64,000 nucleotides of DNA from Sporosarcina pasteurii. Lineage in GTDB: Bacteria; Bacillota; Bacilli; Bacillales_A; Planococcaceae. Positions 17,762-26,388 of this stretch are shown here, one piece after another. Position numbers and translations under genes: made by a program. The notes under the pieces were generated by a model that saw nothing but the letters and a program-made list of their open reading frames with translations, did no database searches and had not been told where the DNA came from. Positions within the stretch are counted from its first letter, which is position 1. The number at the start of each line of letters is the position of its first letter. The DNA lies in NCBI RefSeq assembly GCF_041295575.1, contig NZ_CP160452.1, forward strand, positions 2,294,001-2,358,000. The letters run 5' to 3'.

Positions 17762-18532
17762 TTATTCATTCAAATGACTTGCAAGCCAACTGACCGCATC
17801 TAGCATGCCTGTACGTGTCACCGCATGTGCTGCGTTGTTATCAGTGACAAAAACAAAATCATTCGGTCTATCAGAATATGTTTCTTTTACTTCCTTATAA
17901 AATTTAAAAGTCGGTCCGTACGGGACAACTTGGTCATTTTTACCATGCCAAAAATAAACTGGCCTTCCCTTTAAAGAGAAGGGGTCTCTTGTAATATCAA
18001 ATAGAGAAATATTCTCTAGTAATTGATTTTTCTCTTCTGCTGTTACAGGTAATGTAAATCCTTTTTGTTCAAACTCATGTATTTGCGCTTTTGCTAAATC
18101 AACAAAACCGGGCGCCCCCATCATAATAATAGATGCATCGATCCAATCGTAAATTTTAAGGGAACCAAGCGTAGAAATACCTCCCATAGAAGTCCCACCT
18201 ACACCTATTTTTGCCGAGGTGGAAAGCCCACGTTCCTTTATCTCATTGTGCAAAACCTTAAGTTCTTCAATATTTGTCATGACGATTTCCCAAAATCGCA
18301 AAGCAAGTTCTACTTCATCAAGGTTTTCCGACCGAACGCCATGTAAGTGAGCATCAGGTAATAGCACTCGAATCCCTTCTTTAGCAAGATTATAAGCATA
18401 ATGTAAGTTATGCTCTTTTGCGCTCGTAAATCCATGTAAAAAAATAGCAACTGGCACATCTATATTTTCAAATTCACTTTCGACAATATGTAAAAGTGGG
18501 ATGTTGCGCCACATTTCTTCTTTAATAATCAT
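17762..18532 (-). CDS. yitV: Alpha/beta hydrolase (YitV-like)
   Basis: A 256-residue cytosolic alpha/beta hydrolase. Oxyanion region IFLHGFTSAKE, nucleophile elbow GVGGTSMGGIST (Ser), acid in WHGKNDQVVPYGP (Asp) and base in NNAAHAVTRTG (His) are all present. The substrate is unknown; esterase activity is the generic expectation. It shares strand and probable transcript with yitW. It is divergent from the HAD phosphatase yitU, and the intervening 280 bp carry an unusual nested inverted repeat. Confidence 0.85.
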   Translation of the reverse strand: MIIKEEMWRNIPLLHIVESEFENIDVPVAIFLHGFTSAKEHNLHYAYNLAKEGIRVLLPDAHLHGVRSENLDEVELALRFWEIVMTNIEELKVLHNEIKERGLSTSAKIGVGGTSMGGISTLGSLKIYDWIDASIIMMGAPGFVDLAKAQIHEFEQKGFTLPVTAEEKNQLLENISLFDITRDPFSLKGRPVYFWHGKNDQVVPYGPTFKFYKEVKETYSDRPNDFVFVTDNNAAHAVTRTGMLDAVSWLASHLNE

Positions 18533-18561
18533 GCATTCACAACCTTTTTCTTTTCATTTTT

Positions 18562-18703
18562 AGTCAATTTCATAATCCAATCTTTTCGCTGCGCCGATGC
18601 AATATATAGTTTGGGCAATTATGAAATTGCCTCTGTTGAGTTAAACCGTTCTCAACTATATATTGTATCAACTTAGCGGTTTTAAGTAATTATGAAATTG
18701 ACT
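18562..18703. repeat. Nested long inverted repeat between yitV and yitU
   Basis: A 142-bp imperfect palindrome. Outer arms AGTCAATTTCATAAT (18562-18576)/ATTATGAAATTGACT (18689-18703) are perfect over 15 bp. Inner arms CAATATATAGTT (18600-18611)/AACTATATATTG (18654-18665) are perfect over 12 bp, and the DNA between them is also partly complementary. The centre holds a near-palindrome, GGCAATTATGAAATTGCC (18614-18631). The motif AATTATGAAATTG thus occurs three times, once inverted. It could be a miniature element or an operator/leader array between the divergent genes. Confidence 0.7.
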
Positions 18704-18812
18704 CAGTTAGCTTAACAAAGTTTTTCTAAAAAAACAAAACATGCTGTTAATGTTTTCAATTTTTGACTTGGCTATTCATTTAACTGTAGACTACGTAAAA
18801 GGGGGAATTGGA

Positions 18813-19628
18813 TTGAAACCACATTTAATCGTTCTCGACTTGGACGGAACGTTACTGACAGATGATAAAGTGATTACAGAAAAGACTGTACACTCGATAC
18901 AAAAAGCAAAACAACAAGGTCATCATGTGATGTTTGCGACTGGAAGACCTTACCGTGCGACGGAGTCTTATTATCACCAGCTGGGATTAAATACACCTGT
19001 TGTTAATTTTAACGGCGCCTTTGTGCATCATCCACTTGATTCTTCTTGGAAAACGATTCATGAAACGTTATCCTTATCTCTTGTGAAAGAAGTAATGGAT
19101 GCGATGCAACAATTCCCTTGGCATAATGTCGTCGCGGAGGTTTTGGATGATGTTTATGTCCATTATCACGACGAAAAAGTGTTAAATAATTTCAAAAAAA
19201 TGGGGCAATCGAATGTGACGACTGGGGACCTTCAACAATACTTACAAGACGACCCTACTTCAATACTGATTCAGGCGGACGAATCTGATATCACAGCGAT
19301 ACAATCACATTTAAGTCAAGTACATGCCGAAGTCGTGGGTCATCGATTTTGGAACGCACCTTGGGGCCATGTCGTTGAAGTATTTCGCAGTGGACTCAGT
19401 AAAGCTGCTGGCCTAGCACATGTCTCCAAATGGATGGATATTCCAAAAGAACGTATCATTGCTTTTGGCGATGAAAACAATGATCTTGAAATGATTGACT
19501 ATGTAGGTCATGGTGTCGCAATGGCAAATGGAATTGATGAACTTAAATCAATCGCTGACGAAGTAACGAAAGCTACAAATAATGAAGACGGTATTGCAGA
19601 AGTCTTGAACAATCGTTTAAAATTATAG
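18813..19628 (+). CDS. yitU: HAD-superfamily phosphatase, Cof type (YitU-like)
   Basis: A 271-residue Cof-type HAD phosphatase. Motif I is IVLDLDGTLLTDD, motif II is MFATGRPY, and motifs III/IV are the Lys in GLSKAAGL and IIAFGDENNDLEMI. B. subtilis YitU dephosphorylates the riboflavin intermediate 5-amino-6-(5-phospho-D-ribitylamino)uracil; that role is inferred here from synteny (yitS, yitU, yitV, yitW are all present). The frame opens at 18741, but the TTG at 18813 is set by AAAGGGGGAATTGGA and gives the family length. Confidence 0.88.
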   Translation: MKPHLIVLDLDGTLLTDDKVITEKTVHSIQKAKQQGHHVMFATGRPYRATESYYHQLGLNTPVVNFNGAFVHHPLDSSWKTIHETLSLSLVKEVMDAMQQFPWHNVVAEVLDDVYVHYHDEKVLNNFKKMGQSNVTTGDLQQYLQDDPTSILIQADESDITAIQSHLSQVHAEVVGHRFWNAPWGHVVEVFRSGLSKAAGLAHVSKWMDIPKERIIAFGDENNDLEMIDYVGHGVAMANGIDELKSIADEVTKATNNEDGIAEVLNNRLKL

Positions 19629-19808
19629 TACGTTTTATTATTTTATAATAAGGATTTTTATAATGACAGATAGGCGGATAGAGCTGTATCATTATGAACC
19701 GAAATTATCATTTAATACTTTATAGATGCCGAGTCCGCCCCCAAAAATAAAGTCATCATTATTCCGAATTTTTTATCATTATAACATCTACCTTAGGGGG
19801 TTAACATT

Positions 19809-20660
19809 TTGAAAATATTTGCAGACAGTGCATCTGATTTACCTAAATCTTTTTTTGATGAGCAACAAGTAGATTTAATTTCATTGCATGTCATCATTGA
19901 TGAAGATGAATATAGAGATATCATCGAAATTAATTCAAAAGAAGTTTATGATGCCATACGTAGTGGAAAACAACCTAAAACATCACAAGCATCACCAGAG
20001 TTTTTTATGGAAGAATGGACAAAACTAGCAAAATCTGGCGAAGAAGGAATTTATATTGCTTTCTCATCAGAATTATCGGGAACATATAATACAGCCGTCA
20101 TGATTCGTGACCAAGTGAAAGAAGTATATCCCGATTTGAATTTAGTAATTATCGATTCAAAATGCGCCTCTCTAGGCTATGGGCTCCTCGTAAAAGAAGC
20201 TGCTCGATTACGTAATGAAGGCGATGATTTATTGTCAGTCGAACAAAAAATTCGCTTTATGGCCCAACATATGGAACACCTTTTCACCGTTGAAGATTTA
20301 GATTATATGGCAAAAGGCGGCCGTGTATCAAAGGCGAGCGCATTTATCGGTGGACTGTTAAATATTAAACCACTTTTACACGTAGAAGACGGTAAACTGG
20401 TACCCATCGAAAAACACCGTGGTCGAAAGAAAGTCGTGCGTAGAATGCTAGATTTAATGGAAGAACGCGGCGATCGTTTATCAGAACAACACATCGGCAT
20501 TAACCACGCGGATGATGAAGCCATCGCTTTAGAATTAAAATCAGCCATTCAAGAAAGGTTTAATCCCAAGAGCATAGACGTTCAAATGATTGGGTCAGTT
20601 ATTGGTGCTCACGTTGGTCCAGGAACATTTTCTGTTTATTTCCTTAACAAGCTTCAATAA
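19809..20660 (+). CDS. yitS: DegV family fatty-acid-binding protein (YitS/FakB-like)
   Basis: A 283-residue DegV protein. Such proteins bind one fatty acid and, as FakB, present it to the FakA kinase for phospholipid synthesis. The N-terminal phosphate/lipid loop is FADSASDLP; SSELSGTYNTA and DSKCASLGYGLLVKEA follow, then the conserved ARLR, YMAKGGRVSKASAFIGGLLN and the final GAHVGPGTFSVYF. TTG start at 19809 behind TTAGGGGGTT. It is 15 bp upstream of the next gene, with probable cotranscription. Confidence 0.88.
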   Translation: MKIFADSASDLPKSFFDEQQVDLISLHVIIDEDEYRDIIEINSKEVYDAIRSGKQPKTSQASPEFFMEEWTKLAKSGEEGIYIAFSSELSGTYNTAVMIRDQVKEVYPDLNLVIIDSKCASLGYGLLVKEAARLRNEGDDLLSVEQKIRFMAQHMEHLFTVEDLDYMAKGGRVSKASAFIGGLLNIKPLLHVEDGKLVPIEKHRGRKKVVRRMLDLMEERGDRLSEQHIGINHADDEAIALELKSAIQERFNPKSIDVQMIGSVIGAHVGPGTFSVYFLNKLQ

Positions 20661-20675
20661 GCATAAAGGCGGGAT

Positions 20676-22010
20676 ATGACATTGAAAATAATTATTGTCG
20701 GTGCAATTGCTGGTGGATCTACTGTTGCCTCTCAAATCAGAAGAACTTTGCCAAATGCTTCGATTACACTAATCGGTTCTGACTCAAGGATTGGGTATGG
20801 ATCTTGTGGTATGCCTTTTGTCATTGGTGGGCTGATAGAGGACAAAGAGAAAATCGGAGGTCCAAATCCTAAACGATTTAGCGAAACTCGAAATATTCGT
20901 ACATTGGTCAAACACCAAGTCACTTCAATTAATCGCAAGTCTAAGACTGTTGAAGTATGTAACTTAGAAACAAATGAAACTTTTCAAGTATCCTATGACA
21001 AACTCATTCTATCCACAGGTTGTCATTCTCGTGTTCCTTCATTAAAAGGGTTAGGTGATTTACCATTTTTCACACTGAAAAGCTACGCTGATATGGAAGA
21101 AATCGTCCGTTATCTCGATACTGAAAAACCTCAATCTTGTGCCGTGATGGGCGGTGGTTTCATCGGTATCGAACTCGTTGAAAACTTTATTCGCCGTGGC
21201 ATTCAAACTGCGCTCATTTTACGTGGCAATCGCGTCATGAGTTCAATGGATAAAGAAATAACAGACGTTCTATATGAAGAAATGAAAGCAAATGATGTAG
21301 ATTTTTATTTTAACGATGAAATAGAACGGATTGAGGGTAATCGACTGATTATGAAAAACGGCGTTGCGATCAAAACCGACTTTCTCGTTGCAAGTATTGG
21401 CGTAATCCCTAATACATCGTTAGCGATTGAAAGTGGCCTTACAATTGGCGTCACTGATGGCGTTGTTGTGAATGAATACATGCAAACAGACGACCCAGAT
21501 ATTTATGCCATTGGAGATATTGCTGAATGTATAGACTGGGTAACTGGGAAACCAAAACGAGTGCAACTCGCATGGCATGCACATAGACAAGCATTTATCG
21601 TTTCAAGTCATCTTGCAGATCGTCCTGTGAAATTGAATCCTTTTTTAGGGACTACGATCACGAAACTTTTCTCTTTGACGGCTGGAATGGTTGGTTTATC
21701 AGAGCAAGATCTTCGTGCGGAAGGATTCGATTTTGACACAGTTTCACACGAGGGACGAACGAATGCAGGTTATTACCCTGACCATGGCACAATCTTAATA
21801 CGGGTCCATTTTGACCGAAATACGAGACAAATCCTAGGAGCCCAAGCAGTTGGGAATAAAGGGGTAGACAAACGATTGGATATTCTCGTAACCGCAATGA
21901 TGGGCAATATGACTGTTGATGACTTAGCCGCACTTGAATTAAGCTATTCCCCACCCTATTCATCACCGAAAGATCCGATTAATTTGGTTGGTTATAAAGC
22001 GAACCTTTGA
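20676..22010 (+). CDS. CoA-disulfide reductase-like FAD oxidoreductase
   Basis: A 444-residue pyridine-nucleotide-disulfide oxidoreductase of the CoADR/NADH-oxidase branch. It has an N-terminal FAD-binding IIIVGAIAGGSTVASQIRR and a single active cysteine in GYGSCGMPFVIGG instead of a CxxxxC pair. An NAD(P)H-binding CAVMGGGFIGIELVENF and the second FAD motif IYAIGDIAEC follow. The C-terminal dimerisation domain ends in ELSYSPPYSSPKDPIN, the Tyr-containing motif of CoA-disulfide reductases. A role in thiol redox balance is likely; peroxide, polysulfide or oxygen reduction are alternatives in this family. TTG at 20682 has better spacing from AAAGGCGGG than the ATG at 20676; the start is uncertain by two codons. 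Confidence 0.82.
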   Translation: MTLKIIIVGAIAGGSTVASQIRRTLPNASITLIGSDSRIGYGSCGMPFVIGGLIEDKEKIGGPNPKRFSETRNIRTLVKHQVTSINRKSKTVEVCNLETNETFQVSYDKLILSTGCHSRVPSLKGLGDLPFFTLKSYADMEEIVRYLDTEKPQSCAVMGGGFIGIELVENFIRRGIQTALILRGNRVMSSMDKEITDVLYEEMKANDVDFYFNDEIERIEGNRLIMKNGVAIKTDFLVASIGVIPNTSLAIESGLTIGVTDGVVVNEYMQTDDPDIYAIGDIAECIDWVTGKPKRVQLAWHAHRQAFIVSSHLADRPVKLNPFLGTTITKLFSLTAGMVGLSEQDLRAEGFDFDTVSHEGRTNAGYYPDHGTILIRVHFDRNTRQILGAQAVGNKGVDKRLDILVTAMMGNMTVDDLAALELSYSPPYSSPKDPINLVGYKANL

Positions 22011-22023
22011 AAAAAATTATACA

Positions 22024-22070
22024 AAAAAATCCCTTCCATCCACTCAATTGGATTGGAAAGGGATTTTTTA
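22024..22070. terminator. Bidirectional terminator between the CoADR-like gene and oppF
   Basis: Stem AAATCCCTTCCATCC with GGATTGGAAAGGGATTTTTT, with A and T runs on both sides. It serves the convergent CoADR-like gene and oppF. Confidence 0.85.
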
Positions 22071-23108
22071 TTAGGCATGCACAGGTTTAATTGAATAATC
22101 TCTTGCTTTTAATTCGCCTGCTTCAATTTCCTCTACAAAGTGGCAAGCCGCTTGATGTGTCACTTCCATTGACTCGTGCGTGTGTAACACTGGTTCAATT
22201 TCTTTACATTTATCTTGAGCAAATGGACAACGCGTATGGAAACGGCATCCCGTCGGTGGATCGATTGGTGACGGTACATCTCCTTTTAGCGGAATATGTT
22301 GCTTTTCATGCGTTGGATCTGGTACCGGGATTGCTGACAACAACGCTTTTGTATAAGGATGTTTAGGATGATCGAAAATTTCGTTTCGCTCACCGATTTC
22401 AACAATTTTACCTAAATACATGACAATTACGCGATCTGATATATGACGAACGACCCCTAAATCATGAGAAATAAATAAATAAGTCAATTTAAATTTCTCT
22501 TGTAATTCTTCCAACAAGTTTAGCACTTGTGCTTGAATGGAAACATCCAATGCCGAAACGGCTTCGTCACAAATAATCAGCTTTGGATCGACCGCGAGCG
22601 CTCTTGCAATTCCGATTCTTTGACGTTGCCCCCCTGAAAATTCATGTGGATAACGATCAGCTTGCTGTTCGTTCAACCCAACAATTTTTAGTAATTCCAA
22701 TACACGTTCTCGTCTCTTATTTGCTGGCACTGAATTTTGAATGGCCATCGCTTCTGTTAAAATACCAGAAACCGTTTGTCTTGGGTTAATGGACGCGTAC
22801 GGATCTTGGAAAATAATTTGTAAATCTTTTCTTTTCTGTCTCATTTGTCTATTAGACAATGCTGTAATATCAACACCATCAAACTGAACTGTTCCTTCGG
22901 TAGGATCTTCTAATCGCAGAATCGCACGACCCGTCGTTGATTTCCCACAACCCGATTCTCCAACGATACTTACCGTTTCACCTTCATATACTTCAAATGT
23001 AATCCCATCAACTGCTTTTACATGGTTGACAGTTCTGCCTAACATGCCGCCTTTAATGGGAAAATGTTGTTTTAGCCCCTCAACTTTGAGCAACTCTTTT
23101 TTTGCCAT
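22071..23108 (-). CDS. oppF: Oligopeptide ABC transporter ATP-binding protein OppF
   Basis: A 345-residue ATPase of the peptide/nickel transporter family. Walker [14 protein letters not shown]-loop [15 protein letters not shown], signature [16 protein letters not shown], Walker [13 protein letters not shown] and the H-loop in FISHDLGV are intact. The C-terminal oligopeptide-transporter extension carries [16 protein letters not shown] and [15 protein letters not shown], a cysteine cluster typical of the family. Its start (GGAGGTAAACGTTT-ATG) lies inside oppD, overlapping by 29 bp, so the two are translationally coupled. It is the last gene of oppC-oppB-oppD-oppF. Confidence 0.92.
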   Translation of the reverse strand: MAKKELLKVEGLKQHFPIKGGMLGRTVNHVKAVDGITFEVYEGETVSIVGESGCGKSTTGRAILRLEDPTEGTVQFDGVDITALSNRQMRQKRKDLQIIFQDPYASINPRQTVSGILTEAMAIQNSVPANKRRERVLELLKIVGLNEQQADRYPHEFSGGQRQRIGIARALAVDPKLIICDEAVSALDVSIQAQVLNLLEELQEKFKLTYLFISHDLGVVRHISDRVIVMYLGKIVEIGERNEIFDHPKHPYTKALLSAIPVPDPTHEKQHIPLKGDVPSPIDPPTGCRFHTRCPFAQDKCKEIEPVLHTHESMEVTHQAACHFVEEIEAGELKARDYSIKPVHA

Positions 23109-24105
23109 AAACGTTTACCTCCGCTTCTCCGTCCCATTCATCAGTATAAATCCAACAACGAACGTCGTTCCCGTTGTCGTCTTTGATTAGTTCAGGTAAT
23201 CTCTCCCTGCATAAGTCTGTTGCAGCTGGACATCTCGGAGCAAATCTGCACCCTTTGGGCATATCGCGCGGACTTGGAACGTTTCCGCGAATCGGCTCTA
23301 ACTTTCCTTGTTCTAAATCATGTCGCGGCAACGAGTTTAACAGACCAATTGTATAAGGATGCTTTGGATCTGCAAATAACGTATGTACATCCGAATATTC
23401 AACAACTTGGCCGGCATACATAACTGCAACGAAATCACATGTTTCAGCTACAACTCCAAGGTCGTGTGTAATAAAGATTACTGACATCCCTAAACGATGC
23501 TGTAATTCTTTTATCAAATCGAGTATTTGTGCCTGAATTGTTACATCGAGCGCAGTTGTCGGCTCATCCGCAATTAACATTTCTGGATCACATGCTAATG
23601 CCATTGCAATCATCACACGTTGACGCATTCCACCAGAAAGTTCGTACGGGTAATTTTTCACACGCGCTTCTGGAGATGGAATTCCTACAAGTTTTAGTAA
23701 TTCAACAGAACGATTCATCGCTTGTTTTTTAGATAATTTTTGGTGTTTAATCAGTGATTCACTAATTTGTTGACCTACTGTAAAGACTGGATTTAATGAT
23801 GTCATTGGTTCTTGAAATATCATTGAAATCGAGTTACCACGAATATTACGCATTTGTTCACTTGTATAATCTACTAAGTTCTTACCCTTAAAGAGAATTT
23901 CACCGTCTTGAATTCTCCCGTTAGAGGCAAGTAATTGTAAGATTGAAAGTGCTGTGATACTTTTTCCAGAGCCTGATTCTCCAACAATCCCTAAAGTCTT
24001 TCCTTTTGGCAGTGTAAAACTTACCCCGTCGACAGCTTTCACTTCGCCCTCGTCTGTTTGGAAAGACGTTCGGAGATTATTAACTTTTAATAAATCAGTT
24101 TCCAT
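23080..24105 (-). CDS. oppD: Oligopeptide ABC transporter ATP-binding protein OppD
   Basis: A 341-residue ATPase pairing with OppF. Walker [15 protein letters not shown]-loop [15 protein letters not shown], signature [17 protein letters not shown], Walker [12 protein letters not shown] and H-loop FITHDLGV are present. The C-terminal extension contains [31 protein letters not shown] and the later Cys residues. It is about 70 bp downstream of oppB on the same strand. Confidence 0.92.
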   Translation of the reverse strand: METDLLKVNNLRTSFQTDEGEVKAVDGVSFTLPKGKTLGIVGESGSGKSITALSILQLLASNGRIQDGEILFKGKNLVDYTSEQMRNIRGNSISMIFQEPMTSLNPVFTVGQQISESLIKHQKLSKKQAMNRSVELLKLVGIPSPEARVKNYPYELSGGMRQRVMIAMALACDPEMLIADEPTTALDVTIQAQILDLIKELQHRLGMSVIFITHDLGVVAETCDFVAVMYAGQVVEYSDVHTLFADPKHPYTIGLLNSLPRHDLEQGKLEPIRGNVPSPRDMPKGCRFAPRCPAATDLCRERLPELIKDDNGNDVRCWIYTDEWDGEAEVNVYGKKRVAQS

Positions 24106-24174
24106 TTTACAATCCCTCTCTTCATGAAACCTACCACATTTATCGATATGCGATCTAGTTTAGTTATAGTTAGA

Positions 24175-25116
24175 TTAGTTCAAATCAATTCTCTTATTTA
24201 ACATGCGATAAGAAATATCTACGAGCATATTCACTAAGACGAATAGCAAGGAAATAATTAAAATTGTACCTTGTACGATTGGGAAATCACGTTCTCTAAT
24301 TGCATCAATTGTTAAACGTCCCATTCCATTAATCGCAAAGATGGTTTCTGTAATGACTGCTCCACCAAGAAATGCTCCAAATTCAAGTCCAACAACTGTA
24401 ATGACTGGAATTAATGCATTTTTCAAAGCGTGGCGATAAGTTACAATTCTTTCACTTAAACCTTTGGCTCTAGCAGTTCGAATATAGTCTTGTCCAATAA
24501 CTTCTAACATGGAAGCCCTCGTCATTCTAGCAATAATGGCAGCACCACTCGTACCTAAACAAATAACAGGTAGTAAGATTTGACGCCAACTATCTCCCCA
24601 TCCAGAAGGTCTCATTTTCATGAATTCAGGCAACCAGTCTGCACCGATTGCAAACCACTGAATGAGTACAAGTCCCAACCAAAAGTTCGGCATCGATAAA
24701 CCGAATAGCGCGACAATCATAATTGAGACATCCGCCCATGTCGAATGACGCACCGCCGATATAATCCCTGCAATTAATCCGAGAAATACCGCTAGTATCG
24801 TAGCGTATATAGCTAGCTCAGCAGTCACCCAAAATCGACCTTTAATTTCTTCTAATACTGGTCTACCACTCCTAATAGAATTCCCTAAGTCTCCTTGGAT
24901 AGCACCCGATACATAATTATAATATTGAACTGGTTTTGGATCATTTAAGCCTAATTTTTCACGTATATTTTCAACGGTAGTTTCAGATGCTCCTTCACCT
25001 GCCATTATTTGTGCAGCATCTCCAGGAATTAAATGCATGAGTGAGAATACTAATATTGATACGCCTAATAAAACTGGAATTGTTTGTAAAAGTCTTCTTA
25101 TGATATATTTACCCAT
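24175..25116 (-). CDS. oppB: Oligopeptide ABC transporter permease OppB
   Basis: A 313-residue inner-membrane permease with six predicted helices. The N-terminal signature is MGKYIIRRLLQTIPVLLGVS, and HLIPGD follows. The EAA-type coupling loop, EVIGQDYIRTARAKGLSERI, leads into the conserved HALKNALIPVITVVGL, and FLGGAVITETIF and GMGRLTIDAI are conserved. It forms a heterodimer with OppC for peptide import. It lies 18 bp downstream of oppC. Confidence 0.92.
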   Translation of the reverse strand: MGKYIIRRLLQTIPVLLGVSILVFSLMHLIPGDAAQIMAGEGASETTVENIREKLGLNDPKPVQYYNYVSGAIQGDLGNSIRSGRPVLEEIKGRFWVTAELAIYATILAVFLGLIAGIISAVRHSTWADVSIMIVALFGLSMPNFWLGLVLIQWFAIGADWLPEFMKMRPSGWGDSWRQILLPVICLGTSGAAIIARMTRASMLEVIGQDYIRTARAKGLSERIVTYRHALKNALIPVITVVGLEFGAFLGGAVITETIFAINGMGRLTIDAIRERDFPIVQGTILIISLLFVLVNMLVDISYRMLNKRIDLN

Positions 25117-25134
25117 TCATACTCACCCTCATCA

Positions 25135-26040
25135 TTATTTCTTCATTTTCGGATCTAGTGCATCTCTTAATCCGTCTCCAAAAATATTAAATGCTAGTAC
25201 GACAATCACAATCATCATTCCTGGAAATAGAATGAGATGTGGAGCACTCTTCATATAAGTACGTCCATCGTTTAACATTGCACCCCATTCAGGTTCCGGT
25301 GGTTGAGCACCAAGCCCTAGGAATGATAACCCGCTCGCAGTCAGAACTGCAGTTGCAATCCGTAAAGTAGCCTGTACAATTATCGGCGACATTACGTTTG
25401 GTAAAATATGCTTGAAAATGATTCGCAAATCTGATGCACCAAGTGCTCTCACTGCATCAATATATTCGAGCTTTCTGACAGACAAAGTGGAACCCCTTAC
25501 AATTCTGGCAAATGCCGGTACTGAGAAAATACTGACAGCAATAATTACGTTTGTTAAGCTTCCACCTAATACACTAACAATCGCAAGTGCAAGTAAGATT
25601 CCCGGGAAAGCTAATAAAACGTCCATAATTCTCATAATAATCGTGTCTATTTTACCACCATAGTAACCTGACACAATCCCTAAGATCACGCCAACAATAC
25701 CGCCCATCCCTACAGATAGAAAACCTACTTTTAAAGTAAGCGGCATGCCATACAATATCCTCGTGAAAATGTCCCTCCCGAAATTATCAGTTCCAAACCA
25801 ATGCTCCTTGGAAGGCGGCTGTAACTTGTTTAATACATCTACTTTAGTAGGATCATACGAAATGATATGTGGACCAAATAATGAAACAATTATCGATGCA
25901 ATAACAAATAGTAGAATAAGAAAACCGCCTACTACTGCTGCTTTATTTTTGATTAGTCTTTTCCAAAAAGCTTTATATGCCTCTATTCTAGGACTCGTTC
26001 TTTTGGTTTGGTCTATCATCGTAGCTGTTTTTCCTGTCAT
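25135..26040 (-). CDS. oppC: Oligopeptide ABC transporter permease OppC
   Basis: A 301-residue permease. After a cytosolic tail rich in Lys/Arg comes the first helix (VVGGFLILLFVIASIIVSLF), then the periplasmic-type FGTDNFGRDIFTRILYG signature of OppC/DppC proteins. The coupling loop is LEYIDAVRALGASDLRII, followed by FKHILPNVMSPIIV. The frame opens at a GTG (26050-26052) with no spaced ribosome binding site; ATG 26038-26040 behind AAAGGGTG is preferred. It is the first gene of the oppCBDF operon, divergent from the two binding-protein genes. Confidence 0.9.
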   Translation of the reverse strand: MTGKTATMIDQTKRTSPRIEAYKAFWKRLIKNKAAVVGGFLILLFVIASIIVSLFGPHIISYDPTKVDVLNKLQPPSKEHWFGTDNFGRDIFTRILYGMPLTLKVGFLSVGMGGIVGVILGIVSGYYGGKIDTIIMRIMDVLLAFPGILLALAIVSVLGGSLTNVIIAVSIFSVPAFARIVRGSTLSVRKLEYIDAVRALGASDLRIIFKHILPNVMSPIIVQATLRIATAVLTASGLSFLGLGAQPPEPEWGAMLNDGRTYMKSAPHLILFPGMMIVIVVLAFNIFGDGLRDALDPKMKK

Positions 26041-26304
26041 CTTTTTTAACACCCTTTCTCACTTTAAGTCATAATGACTTACTATAGATTCTACGAATAA
26101 CAAGTATCATAACATGAAAGTACAATTATCGTAATAGTATTTCAAAAAATTTACTTACTAATTGTGCTTTTTGTTATTTTCCCTTTATAAAAATACACAT
26201 TTTTGTCGTATTAACACGAATTATACGATAAGTTATCGAATGATTATCCCTTACGTCATTTAATTCACCAATTAAGAATAATTGAAATAAATCTAACAAT
26301 TAAC

Positions 26305-26333
26305 TTGCTTAAAAATCTGAATAATGCTAATAT
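26305..26333 (+). promoter_or_regulatory. Promoter of binding-protein gene 1
   Basis: -35 TTGCTT (26305-26310), 17-bp spacer, extended -10 TGCTAATAT (hexamer TAATAT 26328-26333). Predicted start near 26340, inside or at the foot of the hairpin at 26337-26366. The rest of the 26041-26388 gap is AT-rich with no other feature recognised. Confidence 0.7.
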
Positions 26334-26336
26334 CTT

Positions 26337-26371
26337 GTTCATGTTGCTTCTTGTCGCAACATGAACATTTT
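26337..26371 (+). promoter_or_regulatory. Hairpin at the 5' end of binding-protein mRNA 1
   Basis: Perfect 11-bp inverted repeat GTTCATGTTGC (26337-26347)/GCAACATGAAC (26356-26366), followed by ATTTTTA and then the AGGGGG ribosome binding site. It sits right at the predicted transcript start. It may protect the mRNA 5' end, act as an operator, or terminate weakly; the T-run makes attenuation possible. Confidence 0.65.
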
Positions 26372-26388
26372 TAGGGGGAATATATATA

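Noticed and set aside
19670-19745. Possible structured leader (GGCGGA...TCCGCC) upstream of yitS
   Set aside because: Only a 6-bp closing stem around about 55 nt, no match to a riboswitch class I know and no terminator or sequestered ribosome binding site.
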